Positions 1 to 7,481 of a stretch of DNA of 13,881 nucleotides are shown here, one piece after another. The notes below the pieces were generated by a model. The model ran no database searches and had not been told where the DNA came from. It was given only the letters and a program-made list of their open reading frames with translations. Made by a program: the position numbers and the translations under genes. The stretch spans positions 1 to 13,881 of the forward strand of contig QNFN01000013.1 in NCBI GenBank assembly GCA_003645555.1, read 5' to 3'. This stretch comes from Gammaproteobacteria bacterium (GTDB lineage Bacteria > Pseudomonadota > Gammaproteobacteria > QNFN01). The stretch's first letter is position 1. The number at the start of each line of letters is the position of its first letter.

Positions 1-1
1 C

Positions 2-343
2 TGTGGCGCCGACGCCATCGCCCACTACGACCAGAAGGTGTCGTGCTGCGGCGGTGCGCTGATGTTCTCGGAGCCGGAAAAGTGCCAGCCGCTGGGCAAG
101 GACATCGTCGAGGCTGCCTACGACAACGGTGCCGACATGATCGCCACGCCGTGCCCGGTCTGCCAGATGAATGTCGAAGTCTACCAGGGACAGATCAACA
201 AGAAGTTCGGCACCAAGTTCAACATGCCGGTCGTCTACTACTCGCAGCTGCTGTCGGTCGCGTTCGGCAAGAACAGCAAACAGTCAGGTCTCGATGGCCA
301 GGTGATCAAGGCCACCGACCTCGAGAAGCGCGTCAAGGGATAG
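2..343 (+). CDS. HdrB-like heterodisulfide reductase subunit, C-terminal part
   Basis: This is the last 113 residues of a CCG-domain protein; the reading frame is open from base 2, so the 5' part lies outside the window. The visible half-domain has an early Cys, then a CCGG motif, then TPCPVCQMN with the CxxC pair. This is the cysteine pattern of the C-terminal CCG domain of HdrB, which binds a non-cubane 4Fe-4S cluster in methanogen enzymes. The tail, with VVYYSQLLSVAFG and a run of charged residues to the stop, resembles the HdrB2-type subunits of the sHdr sulfur-oxidation complex. That complex oxidises lipoate-bound sulfur to sulfite in the cytoplasm. The sHdr assignment is inference, because the neighbouring hdrA/hdrC and lbpA genes would be to the left, out of view. 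It could also be an HdrB of another respiratory complex. No further hdr genes follow, so this is probably the end of its operon. Confidence 0.8.
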   Translation, partial: CGADAIAHYDQKVSCCGGALMFSEPEKCQPLGKDIVEAAYDNGADMIATPCPVCQMNVEVYQGQINKKFGTKFNMPVVYYSQLLSVAFGKNSKQSGLDGQVIKATDLEKRVKG

Positions 344-459
344 GAATTTGCTTTCAGCGCGCGCCGACAACGCCGCCTTCGAGAAGCCGTTCAGCCGCGC
401 CGACACACGCCTGACATCACCGCAGTTACCCGTTCCCACCACTGCCCCGTCTCCCATCG

Positions 460-1025
460 CGTCAAATTCAGCTCTGGATCAAGAGGATTGACCATCTCCA
501 GGTGGATTTCAAGCGCTGGCCCACGTACCGGCGCAGCCTACCCCCACCCAGGCAACCGTCGGATCAGGCAATACCCGGCACGGGATGGTAGGTCAGCGGG
601 ATCTGGCTCTGCGTAGGCCACTCCCCCTCCTCTGGCGGCGCCCGCAACGGCGGTGTCGGCTCCCACATCCCGACATGGCGCAGGATCCACTCGATCACCG
701 GAGCCTGCTCGATCACTGCGAGGAAGCGCATCTCCTCTCCACAGTGCGGGCAGCTCAGTGGCTCTACTTCGCAGACTTTGCGCAGCAGCCGTGCCCACCT
801 GCTGCACACCGACCGGCTCAGCTCTGCGTCCACCGCCTCTGAGAACCCTGCTCTGTCGGGCGCCGACGATAACTCGACCGTCTCTTGCCCATCCGCCGGC
901 AACTTCCTCTCCCCACGACTGCGGTTGCTGTACCAGCCGTAGTAGCGCACCAGATGCTCCCCACGATCCGTCACATGCTGAGGAACCAGCACCCGTATAC
1001 TTGGCAGACTAACCAGAACGAGGAA
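460..1025 (-). pseudogene. IS91-like transposase remnant (C-terminal third)
   Basis: Reading leftward from about 1025, the frame gives 'HVTDRGEHLVRYYGWYSNRS', then a region with CPHCGEEMRFLAVIE and EWILRHVGMW, and ends with IPLTYHPVPGIA at a stop at 564-566. These are the C-terminal landmarks of IS91/Y2-type transposases: the RYYGWYSN block, a CxxC zinc-like knuckle, and the ILRHxGxW block. The N-terminal zinc-binding region and the HUH nuclease with its tyrosines are absent. The frame meets a stop at 1026-1028, two bases before the start of the next gene on the other strand. The stretch 460-563 past the stop is probably the 3' end of the element; its exact boundary cannot be seen. The fragment cannot transpose alone. 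The left flank, 344-460, shows nothing recognisable. Confidence 0.75.
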
Positions 1026-1029
1026 TCAA

Positions 1030-1953
1030 ATGGATATCTTTGCATTAGCGGTATTGGTGTTGGCTGTGGTGATTGTGGTGTTGGGCGCCAAACGGGTTCC
1101 CCAGGGTTCGGAGTACACGGTTGAGCGATTTGGCCGTTACACCAAGACCTTGCGGCCGGGGTTGAATCTCATCGTGCCGGTGATGGATGTCATCGGCGCC
1201 AAGCTCAACATGATGGAGCAGGTGCTGGATGTGCCCTCGCAGGAGGTGATCACCAAAGACAACGCCATGATTAAGGTCGACGGCGTGGTCTTTTACCAGA
1301 TATTGGATGCGGCCAAGGCGGCCTACGAGGTGAATAACCTGGTCAATGCCATCCTTAATCTGACCATGACCAATATCCGCACCGTGATGGGCTCCATGGA
1401 TCTGGATCAATTGCTTTCCCAGCGAGACTCCATCAATGCCCGGTTACTGAGTGTGGTGGATGATGCCACCACCCCCTGGGGCATCAAGGTGACCCGAATC
1501 GAGATCAAGGACATTTCGCCCCCCAAGGATCTGGTGGAATCCATGGCCCGGCAGATGAAGGCCGAACGAGAGAAACGGGCGCTGATCCTTGAGGCCGAGG
1601 GTACCCGGCAGGCCGAGATTCTCAAGGCCGAGGGTGAGAAACAGGCGGTGATCCTCGAGGCGGAGGGCGACAGGGAGGCGGCATTCCGTGAGGCCGAAGG
1701 CCGTGAGCGATTGGCCGAGGCCGAGGCCAAGGCGACGCTGGTGGTGTCCCAGGCCATCGCCGAGGGGGATGTCAAGGCGCTGAACTATTTTATAGCGCAA
1801 AAATACACGGAGGCATTGAAGGATATCGCCTCGGCACCGAACCAGAAACTGATCATGATGCCACTGGAGGCCTCGAGTCTCATCGGCTCAATCGCTGGTA
1901 TTGCCGAGATTGCCAAGGAGGCCATTGGCAACCGATCCCAGGGTGGTGAATGA
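1030..1953 (+). CDS. qmcA: Stomatin/prohibitin-family membrane protein, QmcA-like
   Basis: SPFH (band 7) protein of 307 residues, almost the length of E. coli QmcA (305). A single hydrophobic segment at about residues 3-20 anchors the N-terminus. It is followed by the SPFH core (about 20-180, with [24 protein letters not shown] and [11 protein letters not shown]). A long alanine/glutamate coiled coil (about 185-245) carries tandem 'ILEAEG' units, a near-11-residue repeat typical of paraslipins. Such proteins form large ring assemblies at the membrane and organise lipid microdomains or proteases. The ATG is preceded by GAGGA in ACGAGGAATCAAATG, which supports this start. The next gene, nfeD-like, overlaps it by four bases, the conserved pairing for this family. 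Its G+C is visibly lower than that of the flanking genes. An IS remnant ends against its start, so any promoter must lie inside that remnant. Confidence 0.93.
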   Translation: MDIFALAVLVLAVVIVVLGAKRVPQGSEYTVERFGRYTKTLRPGLNLIVPVMDVIGAKLNMMEQVLDVPSQEVITKDNAMIKVDGVVFYQILDAAKAAYEVNNLVNAILNLTMTNIRTVMGSMDLDQLLSQRDSINARLLSVVDDATTPWGIKVTRIEIKDISPPKDLVESMARQMKAEREKRALILEAEGTRQAEILKAEGEKQAVILEAEGDREAAFREAEGRERLAEAEAKATLVVSQAIAEGDVKALNYFIAQKYTEALKDIASAPNQKLIMMPLEASSLIGSIAGIAEIAKEAIGNRSQGGE

Positions 1954-2399
1954 TGGAGTTTTTACAGCACGCTACCCATTGGCACTGGTGGGTTCTGGCT
2001 GTTTTTCTTATCATTCTTGAGGTATTTTCTCCGGCCGCCTTTTTCCTCTGGATGGGAGTGGCGGCCGGCGTGACCGGCTTTGCCGTGTTGGCCCAGCCCG
2101 AGCTGGGATGGGAGTACCAACTCCTGATCTTTGCCTTGTTCAGCGTGGTGAGTATCGTGTCATGGCGACGCTATCTGGTGCGTCATCCGATCCAGACCGA
2201 CCAGCCCAGCCTGAACCGGCGCGGTGAACAGTATGTCGACCGGCTGTTTACGCTGGAGGAGCCGATTGTCAACGGACAAGGCCGGATCAAGGTGGATGAC
2301 AGCACCTGGAAGATCAGTGGTACTGATTGTGCGCAGGGCGCCAAAGTGAGGGTGGTTGGTGTGGATGGTGTGATATTGCTGGTTGAGACCCTCGAGTAA
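1950..2399 (+). CDS. NfeD-like membrane protein (QmcA partner, YbbJ-like)
   Basis: A 149-residue short-form NfeD protein, close in size to E. coli YbbJ (152). The N-terminal half is hydrophobic, with about three membrane segments: near residues 13-30 ([14 protein letters not shown]), 30-48 ([19 protein letters not shown]) and 55-72 ([17 protein letters not shown]). The C-terminal half, from about 85 ([20 protein letters not shown]) to the end, is a small beta-rich OB-fold-like domain. This architecture is standard for the NfeD1b class, which is co-encoded with stomatin/paraslipin proteins and is thought to regulate their assembly. The start ATG overlaps the last codons of qmcA (1950-1953), implying translational coupling, and GGTGG lies just upstream. 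The periplasmic serine-protease domain of long NfeD proteins is absent, as expected for this class. No clear terminator hairpin follows the stop. Confidence 0.9.
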   Translation: MMEFLQHATHWHWWVLAVFLIILEVFSPAAFFLWMGVAAGVTGFAVLAQPELGWEYQLLIFALFSVVSIVSWRRYLVRHPIQTDQPSLNRRGEQYVDRLFTLEEPIVNGQGRIKVDDSTWKISGTDCAQGAKVRVVGVDGVILLVETLE

Positions 2400-2518
2400 C
2401 TGGCAACTCGCTTCCTTCTCTCTTAACGATTGTTTTTTGCTGTTGATTTCCGAATTATAAGCATCCCATTTCCGTTACCCTCAATTACGGAACAACACTG
2501 CAGCATCGGCAGAATGAG

Positions 2519-2966
2519 ATGATCATCCACTGCTCGCGCGAGCTGGCACGGCCACCTGTTCACCGTCAACCGCCGTCAGTGTGTAATGTTCTGCCACGAT
2601 GCCAGTCGCTATTGCCTGTTCCTTCCAGGCCTGCGCAAGCCTCAGTTTGCGGAACTCGGTGAGCGCTGGTTCCGTTCGCTCTACCTGGCGTCGCTCGCGG
2701 CACTCGGCAGCAGCGACGCCCTGGTCGGGAGGGCCGGGCTCGCCCTCGGCCCGATCCGTTTCGATACGGCGACCGACCGCTCAGTGCAGGGCTCGCTGAA
2801 CATCGCCCGGCAGGATCTCAACGCCAAAGTGATGCGGGTGGCCAACGTCATGGAACTCGACCCGGTCGCGATCGCCTGCCGGCTGAACCACCGACCCGCG
2901 ACCGTTTACGGCAAGCTGGTGTGGCCAGATCGAGCCATGCTGGAGGCCATTGCGAGCCTGGCCTGA
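2519..2966 (+). pseudogene. DUF6933-like gene, broken near its start
   Basis: An open frame from 2544 to the stop at 2964-2966 encodes WHGHLFTVNRRQCVMFCHDA, then LFLPGLRKPQFAELGERW, TDRSVQGSLN and LNHRPATVYG. I recognise this as the DUF6933 pattern (WxANLxxxDRRxC, FxPGLxxxxxxxLG, a late Asn-Arg-Arg/His block). The family's usual N-terminus, MIIxCxxxL, is present at 2519-2545 (MIIHCSREL) but in a different frame. It is joined directly to the WHGHL block without the roughly 20 residues that normally separate them. The gene therefore seems to have lost about 60 bases with a frame change. A shorter product could still start at ATG 2586, after the conserved WxxxLxxxxRRxC block, but it would lack much of the domain. 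The function of DUF6933 is unknown. A sequencing or assembly error is possible but would not explain the missing residues. Confidence 0.65.
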
Positions 2967-3097
2967 CCGGGGTGCATGTTCAGAATTTCGATGGGCAGGG
3001 CCTCGTCTTCGACCAGGTGCCTCTGCGTCATCAACAGGACCGGCAAGGTGCAATGCCTGCCGGACAGGCAATCACACCCTGGGCCATCGAAAAGTCA

Positions 3098-3165
3098 TAT
3101 GCAGTATGCAAATAGCATATTGCCTCTGTACGCACTTCCATTGTATGCTATATGCGTACTGCATA
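3098..3165. promoter_or_regulatory. Double-dyad operator upstream of the wHTH-nucleotidyltransferase operon
   Basis: Two 22-bp arms, 3098-3119 and 3144-3165, are inverted copies of each other matching at 20 of 22 positions, separated by 24 bp. Each arm is itself a dyad, TATGC-N12-GCATA. The right one extends to TTGTATGC-N12-GCATACAA (3141-3168 region), and the left to ATATGC-N12-GCATAT. The block is strikingly A+T-rich against its G+C-rich surroundings and ends about 20-30 bases before the first gene. This layout suggests binding of two dimers and autoregulation. The function is inferred from position and symmetry. Confidence 0.65.
3120..3149 (+). promoter_or_regulatory. Candidate sigma-70 promoter inside the operator
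   Basis: TTGCCT at 3120-3125 (4 of 6 to the -35 consensus) and TATGCT at 3144-3149 (4 of 6 to the -10) are 18 bp apart. The -10 lies in the right operator arm and the -35 starts at the edge of the left arm. A protein bound at the dyads would therefore block the polymerase. This is read by eye and is only a candidate. Confidence 0.35.
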
Positions 3166-3198
3166 CAATGAAGCGAGACGCCGGTGACTTCAGTCGCG

Positions 3199-3735
3199 AT
3201 GAAAAGAGCGAGCAGCCGCCAGTGGGTGCTCAAGCCGCAGGACCTGGCCGTGGCACTGAAACTGGTGGCCCTGGATCGCCAGTGGCTGCCCTATGCCGTG
3301 CTGGGTAAGGTGATGAGGCTGTCGCGCTTCGAGGCGCATGCCGCGGTGCAGCGGCTGATGGCGGCCCGGCTGGTGGTGGTGATCGAGGGCAAGCCGCGAC
3401 CGGTGCGCGCGGCATTGCGGTCGTTCCTGGTGTATGGCGCCCCGTACGTCTACCCGGCCGTGCGCGGCGAGATCACCATCGGTTTCCCGACCGCCCACGG
3501 AGTGGCGCCGCTCAAAGAATTGCTCATGGCCTCGGCCGAACCGCCGCCGGTCTGGCCCCATCCGGAGGGCATCGCGCGCGGGCCGGGGCTGTTGCCGCTG
3601 TATGCCAACCTGCCCCTCGCGGCACGCGACGATCCGGTGCTCTACGAGTTGTTGGCGCTGTTTGACGCGCTGCGTTCCGGGCAGTCCCGAGAGCGGGAGA
3701 TCTCCCGCAATATGCTGGAGGAACGGTTGCAATGA
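3199..3735 (+). CDS. Small winged-helix-like protein, putative antitoxin/regulator
   Basis: Encodes 178 residues from ATG 3199. A GTG at 3184 would add five, and neither has a convincing Shine-Dalgarno sequence. Residues about 12-75 (LKPQDLAVALKLVALDR, LPYAVLGKVMRLSRFEAHAAV, LMAARLVV) read as a winged helix-turn-helix, with the recognition helix near SRFEAHAAVQRL. The rest has conserved-looking blocks (FLVYGAPYVYPAVRGE, GFPTAHGVAPLK, PPVWPHPEG, DPVLYELLALFDALRSGQSR, LEERL). I recognise these as a family often found beside a nucleotidyltransferase and usually annotated as hypothetical or MarR-like. The stop overlaps the start of the nucleotidyltransferase gene (ATGA, 3732-3735), so the two are translationally coupled. 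By analogy with AbiEi, it could repress its own operon at the dyad operator and neutralise the partner. It is not an obvious AbiEi sequence match, so that role is inference. Confidence 0.7.
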   Translation: MKRASSRQWVLKPQDLAVALKLVALDRQWLPYAVLGKVMRLSRFEAHAAVQRLMAARLVVVIEGKPRPVRAALRSFLVYGAPYVYPAVRGEITIGFPTAHGVAPLKELLMASAEPPPVWPHPEGIARGPGLLPLYANLPLAARDDPVLYELLALFDALRSGQSREREISRNMLEERLQ

Positions 3736-4442
3736 GTGGGCAGCCGGTCCTGGACGATCCCAACCTGGCGATCTTGACCCTGATCGCCGAGGCGCTCGGA
3801 GAACTCCGCGAGTCACTGGTCTTCGTCGGAGGTTGCGCGACGGGGTTGCTGGTGACCGCGCCGCGCGCCCAGGCGATTCGTGCGACCACGGACGTGGACG
3901 TGGTGGCGCATGCGGTTTCCGCCTCCGACTACCACGCGCTGGAGAGAGCGGTCGCTGAGCGTGGTTTCAAGCACGACCTCTCGCCCGAGGCACCGATCTG
4001 CAGGTGGGTCCTGGACGGCGTGGCACTGGACCTGATGCCCAGCCAGCCGGGGATTCTCGGGTTTCACAACCGCTGGTACCCGCAGGCCGTAGCGACAGCG
4101 ATAAGGAAGGCATTGCCGAACGGCCTGGAGATCCGCCTGATCGCGGCGCCGGTTTTCGTGGCGACTAAGTTCGAGGCCTTTCACGGACGTGGCAAGAGCG
4201 ATTACCTCGCCGGTCATGACCTCGAAGACATCGTTAGCGTAATCGACGGACGACCTGAACTGGCCGGCGAATTCGCCGAGACCGACGACGATCTTCGCAA
4301 CTACGTCGCTGCCGAGTGCGGTTCGCTGGTTGAAAACCAGGAATTCCTGACGTCGCTACCGGGGCATCTTCCGGGTGATGCCGCAAGCCAGGCCCGGCTT
4401 CCGGAACTGATCCGCCGTATACAAGTGATCGCCGGGCAGTGA
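3732..4442 (+). CDS. AbiEii/AbiGii-type nucleotidyltransferase, putative toxin
   Basis: A 236-residue protein with a DNA polymerase beta-type nucleotidyltransferase core. FVGGCATGLL carries Gly33-Gly34 in the nucleotide-binding turn. TTDVDVV provides the metal-binding pair Asp54 and Asp56, and LDLMP places a third acidic residue at Asp100. A later block KFEAFHGRGKSDYLAGHDLEDIV (Lys146, Arg153, Asp157, Asp163) matches the second conserved region of AbiEii-like enzymes, with Lys and Asp about where the family has K and RDxxDL. All core residues are present, so it is probably active. AbiEii-type toxins transfer nucleotides to RNA targets such as tRNA acceptor ends and arrest growth. The substrate here is unknown. 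It overlaps the upstream winged-helix gene by four bases. It could instead be a housekeeping nucleotidyltransferase, but the operon structure argues for a toxin-antitoxin or phage-defence pair. Confidence 0.78.
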   Translation: MSGQPVLDDPNLAILTLIAEALGELRESLVFVGGCATGLLVTAPRAQAIRATTDVDVVAHAVSASDYHALERAVAERGFKHDLSPEAPICRWVLDGVALDLMPSQPGILGFHNRWYPQAVATAIRKALPNGLEIRLIAAPVFVATKFEAFHGRGKSDYLAGHDLEDIVSVIDGRPELAGEFAETDDDLRNYVAAECGSLVENQEFLTSLPGHLPGDAASQARLPELIRRIQVIAGQ

Positions 4443-4799
4443 TGCACCCTGATCAGAAATCTCCAAGCCTTTGTTCGAGGGTGCCGGAACCTTTGCGTCA
4501 GCTTCCCGAGCAGCGGCCCGTCGGTGCATGCCTGCTGCGGTCATGGAGGCATAGGCATTTCCTGACACCACCCTCGGTCCATCGGCAACTGAATACACTA
4601 TTTTGTAGGTCGATGAGAGGGACCCACAGAAGAGACCTTCGAGCCTTGTGGGTCGGGATTCAGTCCGACATCGATCAAGTGCATAGGCGGAAGCCAGTCT
4701 GTCGAGACCCAGACTGCAAATCGTCAGAACACGTTGCTTGCTCTGCTCACCCCTTGAAGATGACTTTCCCTCCGGCGCTTCCCTTCCCGGCGCACCCGG
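4443..4799. other. Convergent intergenic region with no convincing gene
   Basis: This 357-bp gap lies between two converging genes. Short open frames here do not look like real proteins. It holds a REP-like pair (listed separately) and a 7-bp hairpin at 4695-4716 (CAGTCTG, 8-base loop, CAGACTG). No hairpin followed by a T tract is visible for either gene, so transcription termination is unexplained. Confidence 0.6.
4605..4669. repeat. REP-like inverted pair, left member degenerate
   Basis: The right member has a TGTGGG head (4647-4652) and an 18-bp imperfect palindrome, GTCGGGAT-TC-AGTCCGAC (4652-4669). The left member ends in the inverted head CCCACA (4623-4628), preceded by a decayed palindrome starting GTAGGTCG at 4605. 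It has the same arrangement and spacing style as the better-preserved pair at 7482-7545. Confidence 0.6.
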
Positions 4800-7247
4800 T
4801 CAAGAATCGACCCGTATTCTTTCGCTCTTCGGGTCATAGAATGGCCTGAGAGAGGCCGTCGCCGGATAGCGCTGGCAGGCGATTTCAATTTCGTACGTTC
4901 CGGCCGATATGTACCCGGCGTCAATCCTTTCGTCGTCGGTCACGTAGCCCATGCCGATCGGTCGCCCGAGGGTATGGCCGTGCATGCCGGAAGTGAGGAA
5001 ACCCGCCAACCGGCCATTTCGCCAAATGGGTTCGTTGTGGAAAAGCTGCGGGGCGTCAGCGTCGAGGGCAAATTGGACCAGGCGCTTATTGACCCCTTCC
5101 TCCTTCTGCCGCAGCAGCGCCTCGCGGCCGATGAAGCCGGCCCCCTTGTCCCAGGCGACGGCGAAGCCGAGCCCGGCCTCCAGGGGCGTATCTTCGTCGG
5201 TGATGTCATGACCCCAGTGACGGTACGCCTTCTCCAGGCGCAGGGAGTTCATGGAATGGTAGCCGGCATGAACGATGTCCGGCTGTTCGTCGAGGATGGT
5301 GTCGTAGACCTGGACCGCGAATTCGGTGGGAATATAGAGTTCCCAGCCCAGTTCGCCGACGTAGGTGATCCGGGTTGCCCGGACCCGGGCGTAGCCGAGG
5401 TCCACTTCGCGCGAGGTCGCGAACGGGAAGGCCGCGTTGGACAGGTCTTCCCCGGTCAGGCGCCGGAGCAGGTCCCGTGACCGGGGCCCCATGATCCCCA
5501 ACACCGCATAACCGGAGGTGACGTCGGTGAGGGTGGCGAAGGCGTCATCGGGAATATGCCGCTCGAGCCAGCTGAAATCCCGAGTCTGGGTGACCGGGGC
5601 AGTGACGATCAGGTACTTGTCGGCGGCCAGCCGGGTCACGGTGAGATCGGCCTCGATGCCGCCGCGCTCATTCAGCCACTGCGTATAGACAACCTTGCCG
5701 ACGGGAACAGCCACGTCGTTGGCGCAGACCCGGTTCAGGACCTTTTCCGCGTCGCGGCCCTGGAGCAGGAACTTGGCGAAAGAGCTCTGATCGAACAGGG
5801 CCACCGTCTCGCGCACGGCCCGGTGTTCGAACGCCGACGGCTCGAACCAGTTCTGGCGGTCGTAGGAATATTCGTAGCGCGGTTCGACACCTTCCGGCGC
5901 GTACCAGTTGGCCCGTTCCCAGCCGGCCAGTTCGCCAAAGCAGGCGCCGTGGGCGGCAAGCCGATCGTGCAGAGGCGAAGTTCGTGCCCCCCTGGCCGAT
6001 TCGAACTGGCGGAAGGGCCAGTGCATGGCGTAGAGCAACCCCAACCCTTCCACCGTGCGGTCGCGGAGATAATTGCGGTTGCCCTGAAATGGCATCGCGC
6101 GGCGAATGTCCACGTCCCAGAGATCCATGGGCGGGTGGCCGTCGACCATCCAGTCTGCCAGCACCTTGCCGGCCCCGCCCGCCGACTGGATTCCGATCGA
6201 GTTGAATCCGGCGGCGACGAAGAAATTCTTCAGCTCCGGCGCCTCGCCCAGGTGGTAGCGGTCGTCCGGCGTGAAGCTTTCGGGGCCGTTGAAAAATAGC
6301 TGGATTCCTACCTCTCCCAAGGCTGGCAAGCGTTTCAGGGCGTTTTCGAGGATTGGTTCGAAATGCTCCCAGTCGTCCGGCAACTGGTCGAATGAAAAGT
6401 CTTCGGGAATACCTCCCATACCCCACGGCTTGGCCACCGGCTCGAAGGCGCCGAGCAGAAGTTTTCCAGCATCCTCTTTGTAATAGGCGCAACCGTCCGG
6501 GTCCCGCAGAACGGGCAAGTCCCGGGTCATGCCGTCCATGGCTTCGGTTACGATGTAAAAGTGCTCGGCAGCGTGCAGGGGGATATTGACCCCCGTCTCG
6601 CGCCCCAACTGGTGAGCCCACATACCCCCGCAGTTGACTACGTATTCAGCCTTGATTTCCCCCTGTTCAGTAGAAACACCAGTAGCACAGCCATCTTTTT
6701 GCAAGATACCGGTGACTGTGACTCCCTCGAATATCGAGGCGCCGCCCATTTTTGCGCCCTTGGCCAGTGCCTGGGTGGTGTCGATGGGGTTGGTCTGGCC
6801 ATCTTTGGGGAGGTAGACCGCGCCGGCCAGGTCGCCGGTATTGATCATCGGCCACATTCGCCCCGCTTCCGAAGGCGACACGACCTCCACCTCGAGACCG
6901 AAACACTGGGCCATGGACGCGCCCCGTTTGAGTTCCTCGAAACGCGCCTTGCCAGGGGCGATGCTCAGCGAACCCCGTTGCATGAATCCCGTGGCCTGCC
7001 CTGTTTCAGCCTCCAGGGTTTCGTATAGCCCGGTAGTGTATTGAGCGAGGCGGGTCAGGTTATGCGTGGCACGTAGCTGCCCGACCAACCCGGCGGCATG
7101 CCAGGTGGTGCCGCAGGTGAGCTGCCTGCGCTCGAGAAGCACCACATCCTTCCAGCCGCGTTTGGTCAGGTGATAGGCGACGCTGCAACCGATGATGCCG
7201 CCGCCGACAATGACCACTTGAGCCTGGGTGGGTAACGTTTTGGCCAA
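4800..7247 (-). CDS. Dimethylglycine/sarcosine dehydrogenase-like FAD protein with GcvT domain
   Basis: A large cytoplasmic flavoenzyme of 815 residues. The N-terminal half is a DAO-fold FAD domain: VIVGGGIIGCS at 13-22 (Rossmann glycines 15, 16, 17 and 20), Glu39 for the ribose, and CGTTWHAAGL, in which His50 matches the histidine that carries covalent FAD in sarcosine and dimethylglycine dehydrogenases. A central FAO_M-like linker (around FNGPESFTPDDRYHLGEAPE to WFEPSAFEHRAVRETVALFD) leads into a GcvT folate-binding domain (about 480-720) and a GcvT C-terminal barrel. The expected reaction is oxidative N-demethylation of a methylated glycine, passing the one-carbon unit to tetrahydrofolate. 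The exact substrate cannot be fixed by eye. The start is TTG at 7245-7247, with AGGAGAG about 5 bases upstream, which supports this choice over later ATGs. It is a single-gene unit here, with a terminator upstream isolating it from the next minus-strand genes. Confidence 0.88.
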   Translation of the reverse strand: MAKTLPTQAQVVIVGGGIIGCSVAYHLTKRGWKDVVLLERRQLTCGTTWHAAGLVGQLRATHNLTRLAQYTTGLYETLEAETGQATGFMQRGSLSIAPGKARFEELKRGASMAQCFGLEVEVVSPSEAGRMWPMINTGDLAGAVYLPKDGQTNPIDTTQALAKGAKMGGASIFEGVTVTGILQKDGCATGVSTEQGEIKAEYVVNCGGMWAHQLGRETGVNIPLHAAEHFYIVTEAMDGMTRDLPVLRDPDGCAYYKEDAGKLLLGAFEPVAKPWGMGGIPEDFSFDQLPDDWEHFEPILENALKRLPALGEVGIQLFFNGPESFTPDDRYHLGEAPELKNFFVAAGFNSIGIQSAGGAGKVLADWMVDGHPPMDLWDVDIRRAMPFQGNRNYLRDRTVEGLGLLYAMHWPFRQFESARGARTSPLHDRLAAHGACFGELAGWERANWYAPEGVEPRYEYSYDRQNWFEPSAFEHRAVRETVALFDQSSFAKFLLQGRDAEKVLNRVCANDVAVPVGKVVYTQWLNERGGIEADLTVTRLAADKYLIVTAPVTQTRDFSWLERHIPDDAFATLTDVTSGYAVLGIMGPRSRDLLRRLTGEDLSNAAFPFATSREVDLGYARVRATRITYVGELGWELYIPTEFAVQVYDTILDEQPDIVHAGYHSMNSLRLEKAYRHWGHDITDEDTPLEAGLGFAVAWDKGAGFIGREALLRQKEEGVNKRLVQFALDADAPQLFHNEPIWRNGRLAGFLTSGMHGHTLGRPIGMGYVTDDERIDAGYISAGTYEIEIACQRYPATASLRPFYDPKSERIRVDS

Positions 7248-7432
7248 TGCTCTCTCCTGTTGGTCTTCTTGTGACGGCGTAAGCTTCAGTCACTCTCAAT
7301 ACGGACTGCAGCCGTAGCGAGTGTTCACCAGTCCCGCGGTGCTGGCCCGTCATTTGGGAAATGGTGGAAAACCACGGATTCCGTAACCGAAATTACCATG
7401 GGCAGACATTCATGGCAGGAATCTGATCTGAA

Positions 7433-7466
7433 AAACAAAAACCTTCCGCGAGGAGGGCTTTTGTTT
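7433..7466 (-). terminator. Rho-independent terminator with GCGA tetraloop
   Basis: Arms 7433-7447 and 7452-7466 pair over 15 positions with one mismatch and one G-T pair. They enclose the four-base loop GCGA (plus strand), a GNRA-type loop. Both strands give a T-rich run after the stem (TTTTTGTTTTT on minus, TTTTGTTTG on plus). The only genes reading into it are on the minus strand, so it probably ends the transcript of the CoA-transferase and DsrE-like remnant before the dehydrogenase gene. Confidence 0.75.
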
Positions 7467-7481
7467 GTCGGAACATCGCTT

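Noticed and set aside
2967..3071. A minus-strand peptide reading MTQRHLVEDEALPIEILN
   Set aside because: It looks protein-like but is short, has no identifiable family, and runs into the DUF6933-like gene; not enough support for a gene.
3098..3165. An integron attC site or a transcription terminator
   Set aside because: There are no GTTRRRY/RYYYAAC core sites, no integrase is nearby, and no T tract follows. Position before an operon favours an operator.
3184..3198. GTG 3184 as the start of the winged-helix gene
   Set aside because: ATG 3199 is equally well placed, is a better start codon, and the five extra residues add nothing; the choice is still open.
4974..6299. Long plus-strand open frames opposite the dehydrogenase gene
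   Set aside because: They are shadows of high-G+C coding on the minus strand, with low-complexity translations and no motifs.
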